Assembly (NCBI GenBank): GCA_025765595.1
Contig: JAIVFH010000125.1
Span: 1 to 64,000 of the forward strand
DNA length: 64,000 nt
DNA from: Obelidium mucronatum
Lineage: Eukaryota; Chytridiomycota; Chytridiomycetes; Chytridiales; Chytriomycetaceae
Direction: 5' to 3'
In this document: piece by piece, positions 1-10,200 of the stretch
How the letters are laid out: the number at the start of each line of letters is the position of its first letter
Numbering within the stretch: the first letter of the stretch is position 1
The notes under the pieces: generated by a model
What the model saw: the letters and a program-made list of their open reading frames with translations, nothing else
The model's database searches: none
Told to the model about the DNA's origin: nothing
Made by a program: the position numbers and the translations under genes

Positions 1-1
1 G

Positions 2-307
2 CTGGTGGTAAAGAATGTTCCGCCAGCTGAAGTGGATCCTCTCCACGCCAAAGCCGAATCCGTTGCTGCAGCTGCACCTCCAGGCATGTCAGCCAGAGCC
101 TATTATTTGGCAAGGTATGGCGGCGCCAAAAGTTCAACTGCCGCTACAGGCGCTGCATCAGCCGGCTCTGAAACCGAAGCGGTAGTTTCCGCGCCTCTTC
201 CTCCTTCTTCAAATGAAGCCGGAGATCATGACGCATCGAATAGTAGTACCAGCATTGCAGCAGGTAGAGCTGCTAGAAGTAGAAGCCGTGCGCGGGGCGA
301 CAATTAG
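2..307 (+). CDS. 3' end of an unknown gene (partial)
   Basis: A reading frame is open from the left edge to a TAG stop at 305-307, giving at least 101 residues. It is rich in Ala, Ser, Gly and Glu and ends in an Arg/Ser-rich basic tail. The central stretch around 'MSARAYYLARYGG' is the only part that is not low complexity. The start lies outside the window, so family and function cannot be assigned. The downstream 60 bp are AT-rich and contain AATAAA at 418-423, a plausible polyadenylation signal. Confidence 0.5.
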   Translation: MVVKNVPPAEVDPLHAKAESVAAAAPPGMSARAYYLARYGGAKSSTAATGAASAGSETEAVVSAPLPPSSNEAGDHDASNSSTSIAAGRAARSRSRARGDN

Positions 308-620
308 AAGGGACTTGATCCACACCATTCCGATTTATTACATAATTCTTGTTGATTTACGATAGTTTTGTACCCGCTATGCCTTTTTTGTTTTTGTAGT
401 TAGAAGTTGGTTAGAGAAATAAAGCATTGTTGTTTGGATGCCAAGAGAAGAAATCGTTGTCGCGTGCTCCTCGAGAAGCAATAATAAATGTGATATCACC
501 GCGAATAATAATCTCACATGGGCGTTCTTTCTCAAGTTGCCGGTTTGAAATATTTATTACAACTGCTTTTGAAAAGCACTTTGATTTGCTTGGCCACTGC
601 TTTCCAAAAAATGAGCTGCA
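308..620. other. intergenic region
   Basis: About 310 bp of AT-rich sequence between the end of the first gene and the ankyrin gene. Apart from an AATAAA at 418-423 and a short upstream ATG at 611 in another frame, I see nothing. Confidence 0.5.
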
Positions 621-1991
621 ATGCCTCCTGGCTCCCTCCAGAAAATCGTTGAAGATATCCTCAAGTATCTCGCAATCAACGAAAACCTGCTTTCAATCGC
701 ATTTGCTTCAAAAACTCTACTGGCACAACACCTCTTTAGCATTCCCTTTGCACACCAGCACATCCTATATCTAATTCGCGCTGGTCAGGCGCTATACCGA
801 CGCGAAATTATCCGTTGGAATCGGACACCAGTCAGCTACCAAGCCCTCTTTTATTGCTGCAAAGAGTTTGGTTGCCAGCACCATTTCCATCGTCTGCCTT
901 CCTTCAAGGCTAAGCAATATGTCGAAGCTGTTCAATCCAGTCCAAGGCTGTGGACGGCGAAGTCCAAGCATGTGACCCTATCCTTTGCGTCAAAGAACAA
1001 CCAACCTGATGCTCTTATGGCCTTGCTCCAAGACCCGCATGTGGATCCCGCACCTTACAGCAATCTTTGCATTCAAAACGCGCTTGAATTCGGGAATTTG
1101 GAACTAGTTCTAGAACTTCTTGCATCATCAAAAGTAAATCCCGATGCCAAGAACGACTTTGCTCTTCGTTATGCTTTCCAAAAGAACGATACAAATCTTG
1201 TCAAACTTTTGCTTGAATCTGGAAACGTGGATCCAACGGCCGGTAAAAACTACGCCATTAGGATGGCGTCAGAGAAAGGGTATGTTGGCTTGGTTCGACT
1301 ATTACTGGAATGGAGCAGCGTGGATCCTGGTGCGGAAAACAACCTGGCAATTCAAATGGCTTCGCAAAATGGTCATACACAAGTCGTTAAACTGCTTCTT
1401 GAATCTGGAAAAGTGAACGCAGCAGATAACGACAATGTCGCCTTTCGAAAAGCATCGGAGAATGGACATGTTGGTATTGTTGAACTTTTATTGGAATCGG
1501 GAATGGTGGATCCAGCTGCAAAGAATAACTACGCCATTCGCTATGCAGCATACAATGGACATGAACATGTCGTCAAACTCTTATTGGATTGTGGGAAGGT
1601 TAATCCTGCTGTCTATAACAACTACCCCATACAATGGGCATCCACAAATGGCCACACAAACATAGTAAAGCTTTTGTGTGAAAAGGGAGGTGTAAATCCA
1701 GCAGGGGATGATAACCGCGCCATACAGACTGCGGCCTTCAAAGGCCATTATGACATTGTTCGACTATTACTGGAATCAGACCTGGTTGACCCTGGCACAG
1801 GAAATGATCGAGCCATCCGAATGGCTTCGCAGAATGGCCATGCAAACGTCGTCAAACTTCTTCTTGGATCTAGCAAAGTGAATCCAGCAGCTGTAAATAA
1901 TTTTGCAATTCGGAAGGCTTTGGAGAATGGACACATGTCTGTCGTGAAACTTCTTTTGGATTCAGGAAAGGTGGATCTGCCAGAAAAATAA
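621..1991 (+). CDS. Ankyrin-repeat protein (11 repeats) with F-box-like N-terminus
   Basis: Intronless gene of 456 residues. Residues 1-40 (Pro-Pro-Gly then a Leu-rich helix) look like a weak F-box or related Skp1-binding helix, as in many chytrid ankyrin proteins. From about residue 118 there are 11 tandem repeats of about 31 residues, each with a 'AIRxASxNGHxxVVKLLLESGKVxP' type core, divided here into the A-helix and the 'VVKLLLES' B-helix. The Val-Asn/Asp-Pro turn is much more uniform than in most ankyrin proteins, pointing to recent repeat expansion. Ankyrin stacks bind protein partners; the partner is unknown. The ATG at 621 was chosen because it precedes the conserved helix and no in-frame ATG lies upstream. 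Confidence 0.85.
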   Translation: MPPGSLQKIVEDILKYLAINENLLSIAFASKTLLAQHLFSIPFAHQHILYLIRAGQALYRREIIRWNRTPVSYQALFYCCKEFGCQHHFHRLPSFKAKQYVEAVQSSPRLWTAKSKHVTLSFASKNNQPDALMALLQDPHVDPAPYSNLCIQNALEFGNLELVLELLASSKVNPDAKNDFALRYAFQKNDTNLVKLLLESGNVDPTAGKNYAIRMASEKGYVGLVRLLLEWSSVDPGAENNLAIQMASQNGHTQVVKLLLESGKVNAADNDNVAFRKASENGHVGIVELLLESGMVDPAAKNNYAIRYAAYNGHEHVVKLLLDCGKVNPAVYNNYPIQWASTNGHTNIVKLLCEKGGVNPAGDDNRAIQTAAFKGHYDIVRLLLESDLVDPGTGNDRAIRMASQNGHANVVKLLLGSSKVNPAAVNNFAIRKALENGHMSVVKLLLDSGKVDLPEK

Positions 1992-2154
1992 ATCCCGTCT
2001 TATTGTTAGTATGAAAGGGAACAAAAGAATCAACGACCAACTGTATGCATTTTGTGCCACCCTAATCTTCATCATCACTTTCCTCCCAATAGTACTTCAA
2101 ACGTCACAATAGTAAGTCGGTGTTAAAGAAGCAAAAAAAAAAAAAAAAAAACAA

Positions 2155-2425
2155 AAGCTTGGATACTTTGTCATTTCCAAGGTGCTTTTGTTTCTTGGAG
2201 CGGACAAGCGAAAAGCCTTCCAGACACGCTCGGCTGCAACAGAAGACTTTGGAATAGACAAAACACGGCAAACTATTTCAGCAACTTATGGACAGTCATG
2301 GTTTCCTTGAGTATCCCAGAAGTGATACCGTTGCAATACTTGGAGTTGGGCACGTTTTGCATCAGCAGGAAACTTGATCTGGGGAGCCTTCTGGAGGTAG
2401 TTCGCAATTGTGCTTCGAGTTATTA
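2155..2425 (-). pseudogene. hAT transposase C-terminal fragment (relic)
   Basis: On the minus strand one frame encodes a short stretch with the hAT dimerisation-domain signature 'SIPKSSVAAERVW', preceded by 'YHFWDTQGNHDCP' and an in-frame TAA. The Ser-Ser-x-Ala-x-Glu-Arg-x-Phe/Trp pattern is the hallmark of the C-terminal hAT domain. No start, no catalytic region and no inverted repeats are visible, so this is an old, truncated insertion. It is not a copy of the better preserved hAT element at 55-58.3 kb, whose corresponding motif is 'SPVSSVDVERMFS'. Confidence 0.6.
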
Positions 2426-2516
2426 TAGGCAAAGTTTCAAGTCGTAACAGTTACAACTGCTTGTGTAACCCTTGCATCTCCATTTGGGAAATCACGCTAC
2501 TCCCTGGCAACAACCA

Positions 2517-2570
2517 GGGGAGTCCACTCCCCAGGCACCCCACATCAGAGGGGGGGGGGGGGGGGGGGGG
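2517..2570. repeat. palindrome followed by a 21-nt G homopolymer
   Basis: 2517-2532 reads GGGGAGTCCACTCCCC, a perfect palindrome, and 2550-2570 is an uninterrupted run of 21 G. Runs of this length can form G-quadruplexes and are error-prone in assembly. Confidence 0.9.
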
Positions 2571-2996
2571 ATATCGAACTCTAGTGACCGCGATCGATTG
2601 TAGGAGCTATGGCAGTGCTTGGCAGGGGCCTTGCTCCTCTGCACTCGTGATTCGCCAATTACTACAATCTCCAGCGGCAATTCAAGGGTTACACTGACGT
2701 TAAACATGTCCTTTTTGGACTTTTCAAGCGCCCCCGGACCCCCCATTCCAAAAAAAATGCCAGTTAAGTGCAGTTTGGTGCAGGTTGATTGTTTCCTGTG
2801 GGAAGTTTTGAGTGAGAGAGCGGTGGCAGGGATTTTCTGTCTGAGAGAGAAGGTACTAATGATTTTTTGTCTAGGAGCGAAGGCCTCCTAACCCCCCCAC
2901 CCTGAAAATGTTCTGCAGTGTGGCTGGTTTTATTTTGAAAAATGGATATGCCGCTGTAATAATATTTATCTCATTTTCAAAACATTCCTTGTTTTG

Positions 2997-5135
2997 ATGG
3001 CAGCACCTCATACAGCGCAATGCCCAGTCACTGGTGCCACGGGCCTCGCGCACCGCTTTCCCGCGCAGAAACTCGTTGCGCAGCCCGAAGTTGAGCGCAA
3101 GGGACTCCGCCTGTTTCTCTTCAATGTCGCCAGCGGCTTGTGGCTGCTTTTGTGGACTTTGGTGTCGCGCTCGTCCGCCACAGCGTGGCTCAGCGGCCCC
3201 TTTCTCCTGGGAGTGTTCTACATGGCCGTCAAGATCCAGGCGCTGCAGCATGCGGCGCTCAAGGCACCGCCGCTGGTCCAAGCCTTACAGACACAGGAAG
3301 ACCTCGCTGCCGAACCTAACACAAAGCGGCTCGATGGCTTCGGGAACAACCCCTCCGATGCCCTGACGGGCGGTGCCAGCGAGCCTTTTGGCCGCAACAC
3401 GTTCCGTGTGCTCGACCAAGACCTGAGGGTGGACAATCCGCTGCCAAATACTGTGGCTGACGTGCTGCTCAACAGAGACGCGTTCACACCCGCACCGCCA
3501 GTGAATCTGTTTGTGGCTGCGTGGATTCAGTTTGTTCTGCACGATTTGTTTGACGTGAGTGCTGCTTGTGTCTGATGGGTTGTTGGGCTTGAGAAGTTAA
3601 CTTAATTCCCCATCCAGCACAACACCGACCCTTCCCTTCGCGAAACAATTGGGACCCAGACTCTAAACCCAACTAAAAATATCCCCGGGCACCCAGGCGT
3701 CTTTTCTAACCGCGTCGACCATTTCCTTAATGGTTCTCAAATCTATGGAAACAATTCGATTGAAGCTGCTGCCATCATGGACCCTGCCACTGGGAAAATG
3801 CGCTTGCAGAACGGATATCTTCCTATTGATCCTGCTACGGATATGGAACAACTTGGGTTCAAGAAGAATATTTGGTTTGGGTTGGCTTTGATTCATTATG
3901 TCATGGTTTTGGAGCATAATGCGATTGTTGACAAGTTTGCTACTCTTTATCCTGAGTGGACTCCTGATCAGGTAACGTGGCTTTGGGAATTGGCGTAGAC
4001 GATGTCATCTGCCGAAGGCAGTAAATAGTCCGTCGCAGGCGGACTACAATCACCGTGCGCTTACTGGGAGCGAGGAAATCCACCCACTCAACGCATCACA
4101 TCACAATCACATACTCCATATTACGCCACATCGTATTCTAAAACCAATATTCCATACATTTAATTCAATAAGCTCTACAACCACGCCCGTTTGATCATCA
4201 GCGCCTTGATTGCAAAGATCCAAGGAATCGAATGGACACCCGCGATTATCCAAAACAAAGTCGGAATCTTTGGCCAATTCCACATGTTTTACGGATTTTT
4301 TGGCCAGGGTTTGAGAAGAAGGATTGGTACTCAAAGATGGCTTGGGAACTTTATCAACGGAATTCTCGGCGGCAAGCTAGACTACCGCGGCGTCAAATAC
4401 GCCAGCACCGAAGAATTCACCGCAGTTTACAGACTCCATTCCTTGATCCCCGATGAATTCCAACTCCGCAACATCAAAAACGACCACGTCTTGGCAAAGT
4501 ACAAAATCGCAAACACTCTCTTTGAAGGAAGCCACAAAGTAAACACTCACCAAGACAAGGAAAACTTGATTTACTCGATGGGTGTGAATTTCCCTGGCGC
4601 GTTGGTCCTCAACAATTTCCCCACGTTCTTGAGAAACATTCGCGACCAGGGCCAAGACCCCTCCCTCCCCAACATTGATCTCGCCAGCGTCGATATTATC
4701 CGCGATCGCGAACGCGGGGTCCCAAGATACAATGCCTTCCGCCGCGGATTCCTCCTGAAACCAATCAAAAGCTGGTCAGACTTGACTACAGACCCAGCCA
4801 CCATCGCCAAACTGACGCAAGTCTACGGAGACGATGTAGAAGCGTTGGATCTACTTGTTGGAACACTTGCAGAGGAAAAACTCCCTGGATTCGTGTTTGG
4901 TGAAACAACGTATAGCGTTTTTGTTGCTCAGACGCAACGCAGAATCGAATGCGATCGTTTCTTGACGGTGGACTTCAGAAAGGAAGTGTACACGCAGGAA
5001 GGGTTGGATTGGGTTGAGTATACAAGTTTTGCGACTATTTTGAGGAGACATTTTCCGGCGGTGCAGAGTGTTTTGAAGGATGATGATAACGCGTTTTTGC
5101 CGTGGAAGAGGGCTGTTGCTGAATCTGAGGAGTAA
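2997..5135 (+). CDS. Plant-type alpha-dioxygenase (heme-dependent fatty acid dioxygenase)
   Basis: Three exons (2997-3554, 3618-3971, 4173-5135; all phase 0) give 624 residues, close to the roughly 640 of plant alpha-DOX. The family adds O2 to the alpha carbon of fatty acids and belongs to the animal heme peroxidase superfamily. Visible signatures are 'FGRN' after a Gly-Asn-Asn-Pro segment, the distal-heme motif 'WIQFVLHDLFDH' (split by intron 1 after LFD), and the 'VYRLHSLIPDEF' motif carrying the catalytic Tyr three residues before the proximal His. 'LYNHARLIISALIAKIQGIEW' type helix precedes it. A hydrophobic stretch at residues 45-75 may anchor it to membranes. There is no P450 partner domain, unlike the Ppo/linoleate diol synthases typical of other fungi. 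Intron 2 (201 nt) is long for this locus and holds two small hairpins. Family call is sure at superfamily level, likely at alpha-DOX level. Confidence 0.85.
4009..4021 (+). repeat. intronic GAA-loop hairpin, copy 1
   Basis: CTGCCGAAGGCAG inside intron 2 of the alpha-dioxygenase gene: a five-base stem closed by a GAA loop, read on the sense strand of the gene. A second hairpin with stem AGTCCG/CGGACT follows at about 4027-4045. Confidence 0.8.
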
Positions 5136-5313
5136 GTAAACTCAGGGTTTCTTTTTTGGTGTTTTTTTTTTTGCAAATGTTTTGGGCCTCCTAAGAATAA
5201 AGTGATATCAGTTTGGAGAGATCATAAGCTCATTGTCTTTGATTTCCTTCAAAGCGAGAAGAATGACAGCCGTATAAAACAAAAAACAAAAGCTCAACAA
5301 TAACAATCGAAAC

Positions 5314-7088
5314 ATGGAAAGTGTTTTCCCCATGATCAGTGCGATAGTATTCCTTCTATCAGCCACAGCGGCCTCAGCAACCACGTCCTCAAAAGAGCCG
5401 CAACTTGGGAACTTGATCCAGAATCCAAACTTTACAAACATCTGCGACAAGAACACATGGTGTATCAATAACCAAAATAACGGCGGGCCTGATTCCATCA
5501 AGCCTTGGAAAGTTTCAGCGTGTCGAGATTTGAGCAGTCCAGAGTTGATCCAAGATTGCAAACCCGGAGAATATGAAGGCGAACTCTCTTTATTCCCCGA
5601 CAAGTCGTTGCGTCATAATATCGATTTGAACCCAAATGGACCAGGTACTGAGTAAAAAAAAAAAAAGTCAAGCACTTTTCCTTTATCAAACACTATAAAA
5701 AACTTGACAGGAGGAGTATACCAAGACGTTTCCATCCCCAAAAATTACAGCGACATTCTCCTTCACTTTGACCTAAACTTTAACCAATTCTGCCCTCCGC
5801 TCAAGCAAGGAACAGTCCGCGTCAAATTAACACACGTTTCTACCGGCCACATACTCTTTTCCACCCGCTTTACAACATCAAGCGCTGGCGGAAGCCCCGG
5901 GTGGACAACAATCCCACTTCAAATCCACATTGGGAAAGATCATATTGATGGAGCAAGTCTTATCCGCCTCTCCTTCCTTTCAGAAACGCTGGGTAGCTGT
6001 GGACCCATGCTTACAAACGTCTATTTGGGCGTTCAAGAGAAATGCAGTGTGGATGATGTTGGGTATGACCCAGTCCGCTCACTGATGAAACGCGATGCTT
6101 CCTCCGAAGAGTATTATCATCACGATAGTCGGGATGGCGATCATCATCACAGTCTTTCCATTGAAGAACGTGAAGAACACCACATTGAAGGTGGAATAGT
6201 AAGTGAACGAGATGATGAGCAAAATGGAGACTCCGTTAGCATTCGAGATCAAGAAGATACGGAAACAAAGGAAAGAAACGTTCTTGACGTTCGTGATGAA
6301 TATGCAAGTTATATCCCAAATGAACGCGATGACGATGAGGAACATGTCTCCCATGCTGCGCGCGATGAAGAAGTCCGAGACTTTGACTTGGATGAACGTA
6401 GCGACGAAGCTCGGGATTCAGAAGAAGACAATATTCACGAACGCGATGAGGAAGAACGCGATAACGCAACCAGCAATCTGGATGAACGTGGGCGAGATGA
6501 GGAATACGATATCCGCGACCATGCAGGCGGTGCTCGCGATTTTGAAGTGGATTTCAGTGTCCGCGATGAGCAAGAACGAGATTTCGACAACTCTGAATTG
6601 AACGAGAGAGACCCCGAGTCACTCTCTGAGGGATGAAATCCACAGCCGCGACGAGCACGAATTAGCAGAGCGCGACTTTTTAGGCGAAAGGGTCAAGTAT
6701 GAGAGATGGCGGCGATGTCCAAGATGAAAGTTTTGAGCCAAGAGATGTTGACAGCATCTATGACTACGAACTCAGATACAGAGACGATTTGACGGATGCT
6801 CCACAAGACCATTTATCGTCTCGTGACTTTGAATCAAAGGGTTCACGATTACGCGACAGTGATTCAAGTGTAGAAGAGCGAGATTTCGATATCTACACTC
6901 AAAGCGTTGAAAGAAAGGATTCTGTAGCTGCCAATGACTTGAACCCAGATTTGGAGAAGAGATGCGTCAACCACGCGGGTCAAAATTCAAAGCGCTGTGT
7001 TGGAACAAAGCCGGCAAGAGACGAAATCAATGTTGGCATCGGTTTTGAAGCGCATTTACGCCGTCGTAGAGCGTATCCAGAAATCTGA
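5314..7088 (+). CDS. Secreted protein with galactose-binding-like domain and acidic RD/ERD repeat tail; frame broken near 6.6 kb
   Basis: Exon 1 (5314-5644) and exon 2 (from 5711, phase 1) are clear. Residues 1-22 form a signal peptide. Residues 28-210 resemble a beta-sandwich of the DUF642/galactose-binding type: 'LGNLIQNPNF' start, paired cysteines, a 'WTTIPLQIHI' strand. After a possible Kex2 site (Met-Lys-Arg-Asp) there are several hundred residues dominated by Arg-Asp-Glu and Glu-Arg-Asp units. The frame used by exon 2 stops at 6634-6636, but the RDE pattern continues in the next frame (about 6630-6690) and then in a third frame from 6699 to the TGA... stop at 7086-7088, where 'EKRC' and a short Cys-containing tail follow. 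Either two single-base indels or a poor 65-nt intron (6619-6683, donor GTCACT) explains this. Function unknown; probably cell-wall or extracellular. Confidence 0.65.
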
Positions 7089-7262
7089 ACGCATTTTTTT
7101 TGACATAGTTTGAATAATGTTACCATAATTATGATGTTTTTATTTTCAACATTTGATCATACACCGATTTCAAAGTGATTTACAAAAGCAAACAAACAAC
7201 CAAAAACATTCAACTTGAGCATTCATTTTTTATTTATTCATGTGAAAACCCAAATGTTTTAT

Positions 7263-10200
7263 TTATATCACATCCCCTTTTCCACGAGTCAAACTACAAA
7301 TATACAACCACACACTCACAAATCCACCAGGATACCCACCACACCAAACACTCATTGCAAACTCTGCACTCGGGTCCGCATTCATATGGACATCTGTAGC
7401 CCCCACAAGCTCTACAACTTGTTTAATGTCCGTAAATGTTGTGTGGAGCGGGAATCCAGAGATTCTGTACACATTCTTTAAAGGCGCAAGTGCTTGAAAC
7501 AAAGGGGTCATATGTTGCGGTGTGTTTGGAGGCATGGGTTGGAGATGATCGGATTCCATTCGGGATACAAGTGGTTTCAAGGATTTGGATGCAAGACTGG
7601 AAGTTAATAAGCAATGAGCATTTAATAGTTGATTTTCAATGCCGAATTATTATTAAATTTTTTACCGATTCCATCGCGTGATTCGGTGTGCTCTCCATTC
7701 TTCAATTTTCGCAACAACTGCTTTTTCGATTTGGATTTCAAGTTCATGGCAGTATCTTGCGCTGACTTCCTTATACTTTAACTTCTCAATCTGTGGTTTT
7801 CAGCAAATCAAAAAACAAATTGGTGTCATCAATATTGTGGTGTTTTAAGATTGTGTAATTTTTGACCAACCTGGACACTTTTATAAACCGTTTTAGGAAA
7901 CGACCTGCAAAAGAAGGGTTTCCAAAACTTGGGGGAGCTAATATTCCAAACGATTCGCGCAGGGTCATCATATGGTTGAATATTCGCCCAAACCTATGAA
8001 AATTATGAACGGGCGTACACCAAATACAAAGAGGGCTTACATTCGAATCATTAAACACACATCCCACAACTTTCAACGGCAAATGCGGATCTCTGACTGA
8101 ATAAGATTGACCACTGACCGCATTCAAAAGCGTCATTTCAGTACTCGGACCCGATTTCGCCCGCATAGCTACATAGGCAGTTCGACCTTCCGGGATTCCT
8201 TGCCCAATCACAACATATGCTTCAATATTTTCTCCACCTTTCGCGAGCAAAAAATTGCACAGCAAGATGGCATGCTCCGCTGCATCTCCTGCACACAGTT
8301 CCAGCATTTGATCACTGGTAGCCCACAAGGAAACGTCTGCAGAAAATGCGGTTCTATCGGGGAGGTATGGAATCGTGCTTACGAATCGGAGTAGGTGCCG
8401 TGGGGTGAGTAGCTCTTCAGGTGGTTCTTGTGGGCGAATGTATCGGCAAACAAATGTGGTTCGACCAGATAAGTCCAAGGCTGTGGCGATGAATTGCCGG
8501 TTGGGGTGTAGAAGTAATGGTTTGCACCAGTTTGTGGCGTATCGAAGGAAACGGTCGTTTTCATCAGACAAAAACTAGGGGGAATATCGAGTGATAGCAA
8601 GTGAGTTGTCAAGTTCATAGAGTGACAAGAAAGAAATAAAGGAACCTTCAGCTTAAGTGGCGCTGGTTGCAATAAAGGAGGCTCGAGTGTTATAAAAACG
8701 TCCACCAGAGTCTCTTTGGTAGCCTCCAAAGCCAAAAACAGAGAGTTATCCAACGGCCCAGCTGATAAATTCTTTTCGTAACCCAGCAGGACAGAAGGAA
8801 TCTGAACATGAAACGATCCCTCAATCTAGAATATTTCAGCGTATTAGAGAAGTTGTCCGAATAGAAACAATACATGTTTACCCTTGTTTGCTCATACAAC
8901 GCATCGAACGGCATAGAAAACGAACCCAACCAGTTCCTTTCTCTCCGCTGATGGATTTCAACGTCTCGATTCCGATCGTCTTCTATAATGTCAACAAGCA
9001 ATTCATCGAAAATATTGAAGTAAAGTCGCTCCATTCCGACTTCACTGTCCAAGATACTTTCAGGTCTGAAATCGTTATTGGGAGGCTTAACATCCAAATA
9101 AAGAGTTTCATTCCAATGTGGAGTCGGACCATCAAAGACCGCAGTACGTGTTTTACGGCCTTGAAATGAAACTTCCACATAAGATCGAACAGTCTGTAAA
9201 AAAAATTAACTTCTGCACTACAAGAAAGAGAAAGGAAAAAAATGGCTCACGATTCTTTCCGAATCATCCTCAATCTTGGTGTAATCACGTTTTCGAATCG
9301 GCACATTGAACCCACGCAAAATCTGACAGACAATTTTACATCCATCATCAGGTTGAGCAGTGATCCTCGAGTATCGACTTAATCGAGCGGGTTTCAAGGG
9401 CCTTTTGGGTAAAAAGAGGGACAAGAAAAAGTTCTCTTGGATTTGAACTTCAGGGAGCCGTTCCTCGCGTACGAAATCCTCTACGCGGGGAGGTCGACCC
9501 TGGCGCGCTCGTTGGATTAGCTGATGCATTCGAATTCTCTTCAGGAATCCCAATTGTTCCGCTGTCGTGTCGCTTGCTGTTGAAGGTTCTTGTTTTGTGC
9601 CTTTTGGTTTCCAAAGTGCCAATGCTGTTGCCTGTGATGCGCGTCAGATTTCTCATTATGTCGATGAGAAGGAAAGAAATAGAACAAACATCGTCTTCTA
9701 ATGGATTTGCAATCTTTTGGAAGATTTTATCGGTGATATCCTTATCATCAAAAGGAACCGGTCCAATCACAGTAACTTCATTCCTGTACCTCTTCTTTAG
9801 TAAAGTGAGACGCTTGGTATCCAAGGGAGTATCAATCTAAGAAAAGATCAGAAAGATTAACGATCATAAAGTATAAAAACAAAACCAGAAAGTTACCCCA
9901 ACTCCCAGCGTAATCTGGTTAATTTTGGAAGGAATATGCAACCGAAAGTACTTTCGCTGGGACCAGTAATCATGAAACGAGAGACCATCACATCCACCCA
10001 ACTGAACCAACTGTTTTAGTCTCAAGACATCAGAGTTGCGGGGATCATTTGGATCGAATTTGACATCCATGATCCAATCCATCAGTTTCCGCAAGTTCAA
10101 GAGTCCAGAGGCCCCTGAAACACAGAGTGGGTCCGTGTATTTGGAGTTTCCTTGGATCAGTGAAGGCCGGTACCTGTTAGAGCATATTTTCGTTGGCGGT

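Larger units (their letters stand above)
1992..2996. other. intergenic region with transposon relic and poly-G tract
   Basis: About 1 kb without an intact gene. It contains an A run near 2134-2152, a decayed hAT transposase fragment on the minus strand (2155-2425), a 16-bp perfect palindrome at 2517-2532 and a 21-nt G run at 2550-2570. From 2700 to 2890 the sequence is Gly/Pro-codon-like but interrupted, with two imperfect copies of a 'tttctgtctgagagag' type unit. Confidence 0.6.

Noticed and set aside
6080..6640. RDE repeats as a Kex2-processed peptide precursor
   Set aside because: Regular Lys-Arg sites between units are missing; only one Met-Lys-Arg near the start of the tail and Glu-Lys-Arg near the C-terminus.
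6619..6683. 65-nt intron as the sure explanation for the RDE gene frame change
   Set aside because: Not accepted as certain: the donor GTCACT is poor and the skipped DNA itself encodes the same RDE pattern in another frame, so indels are as likely.
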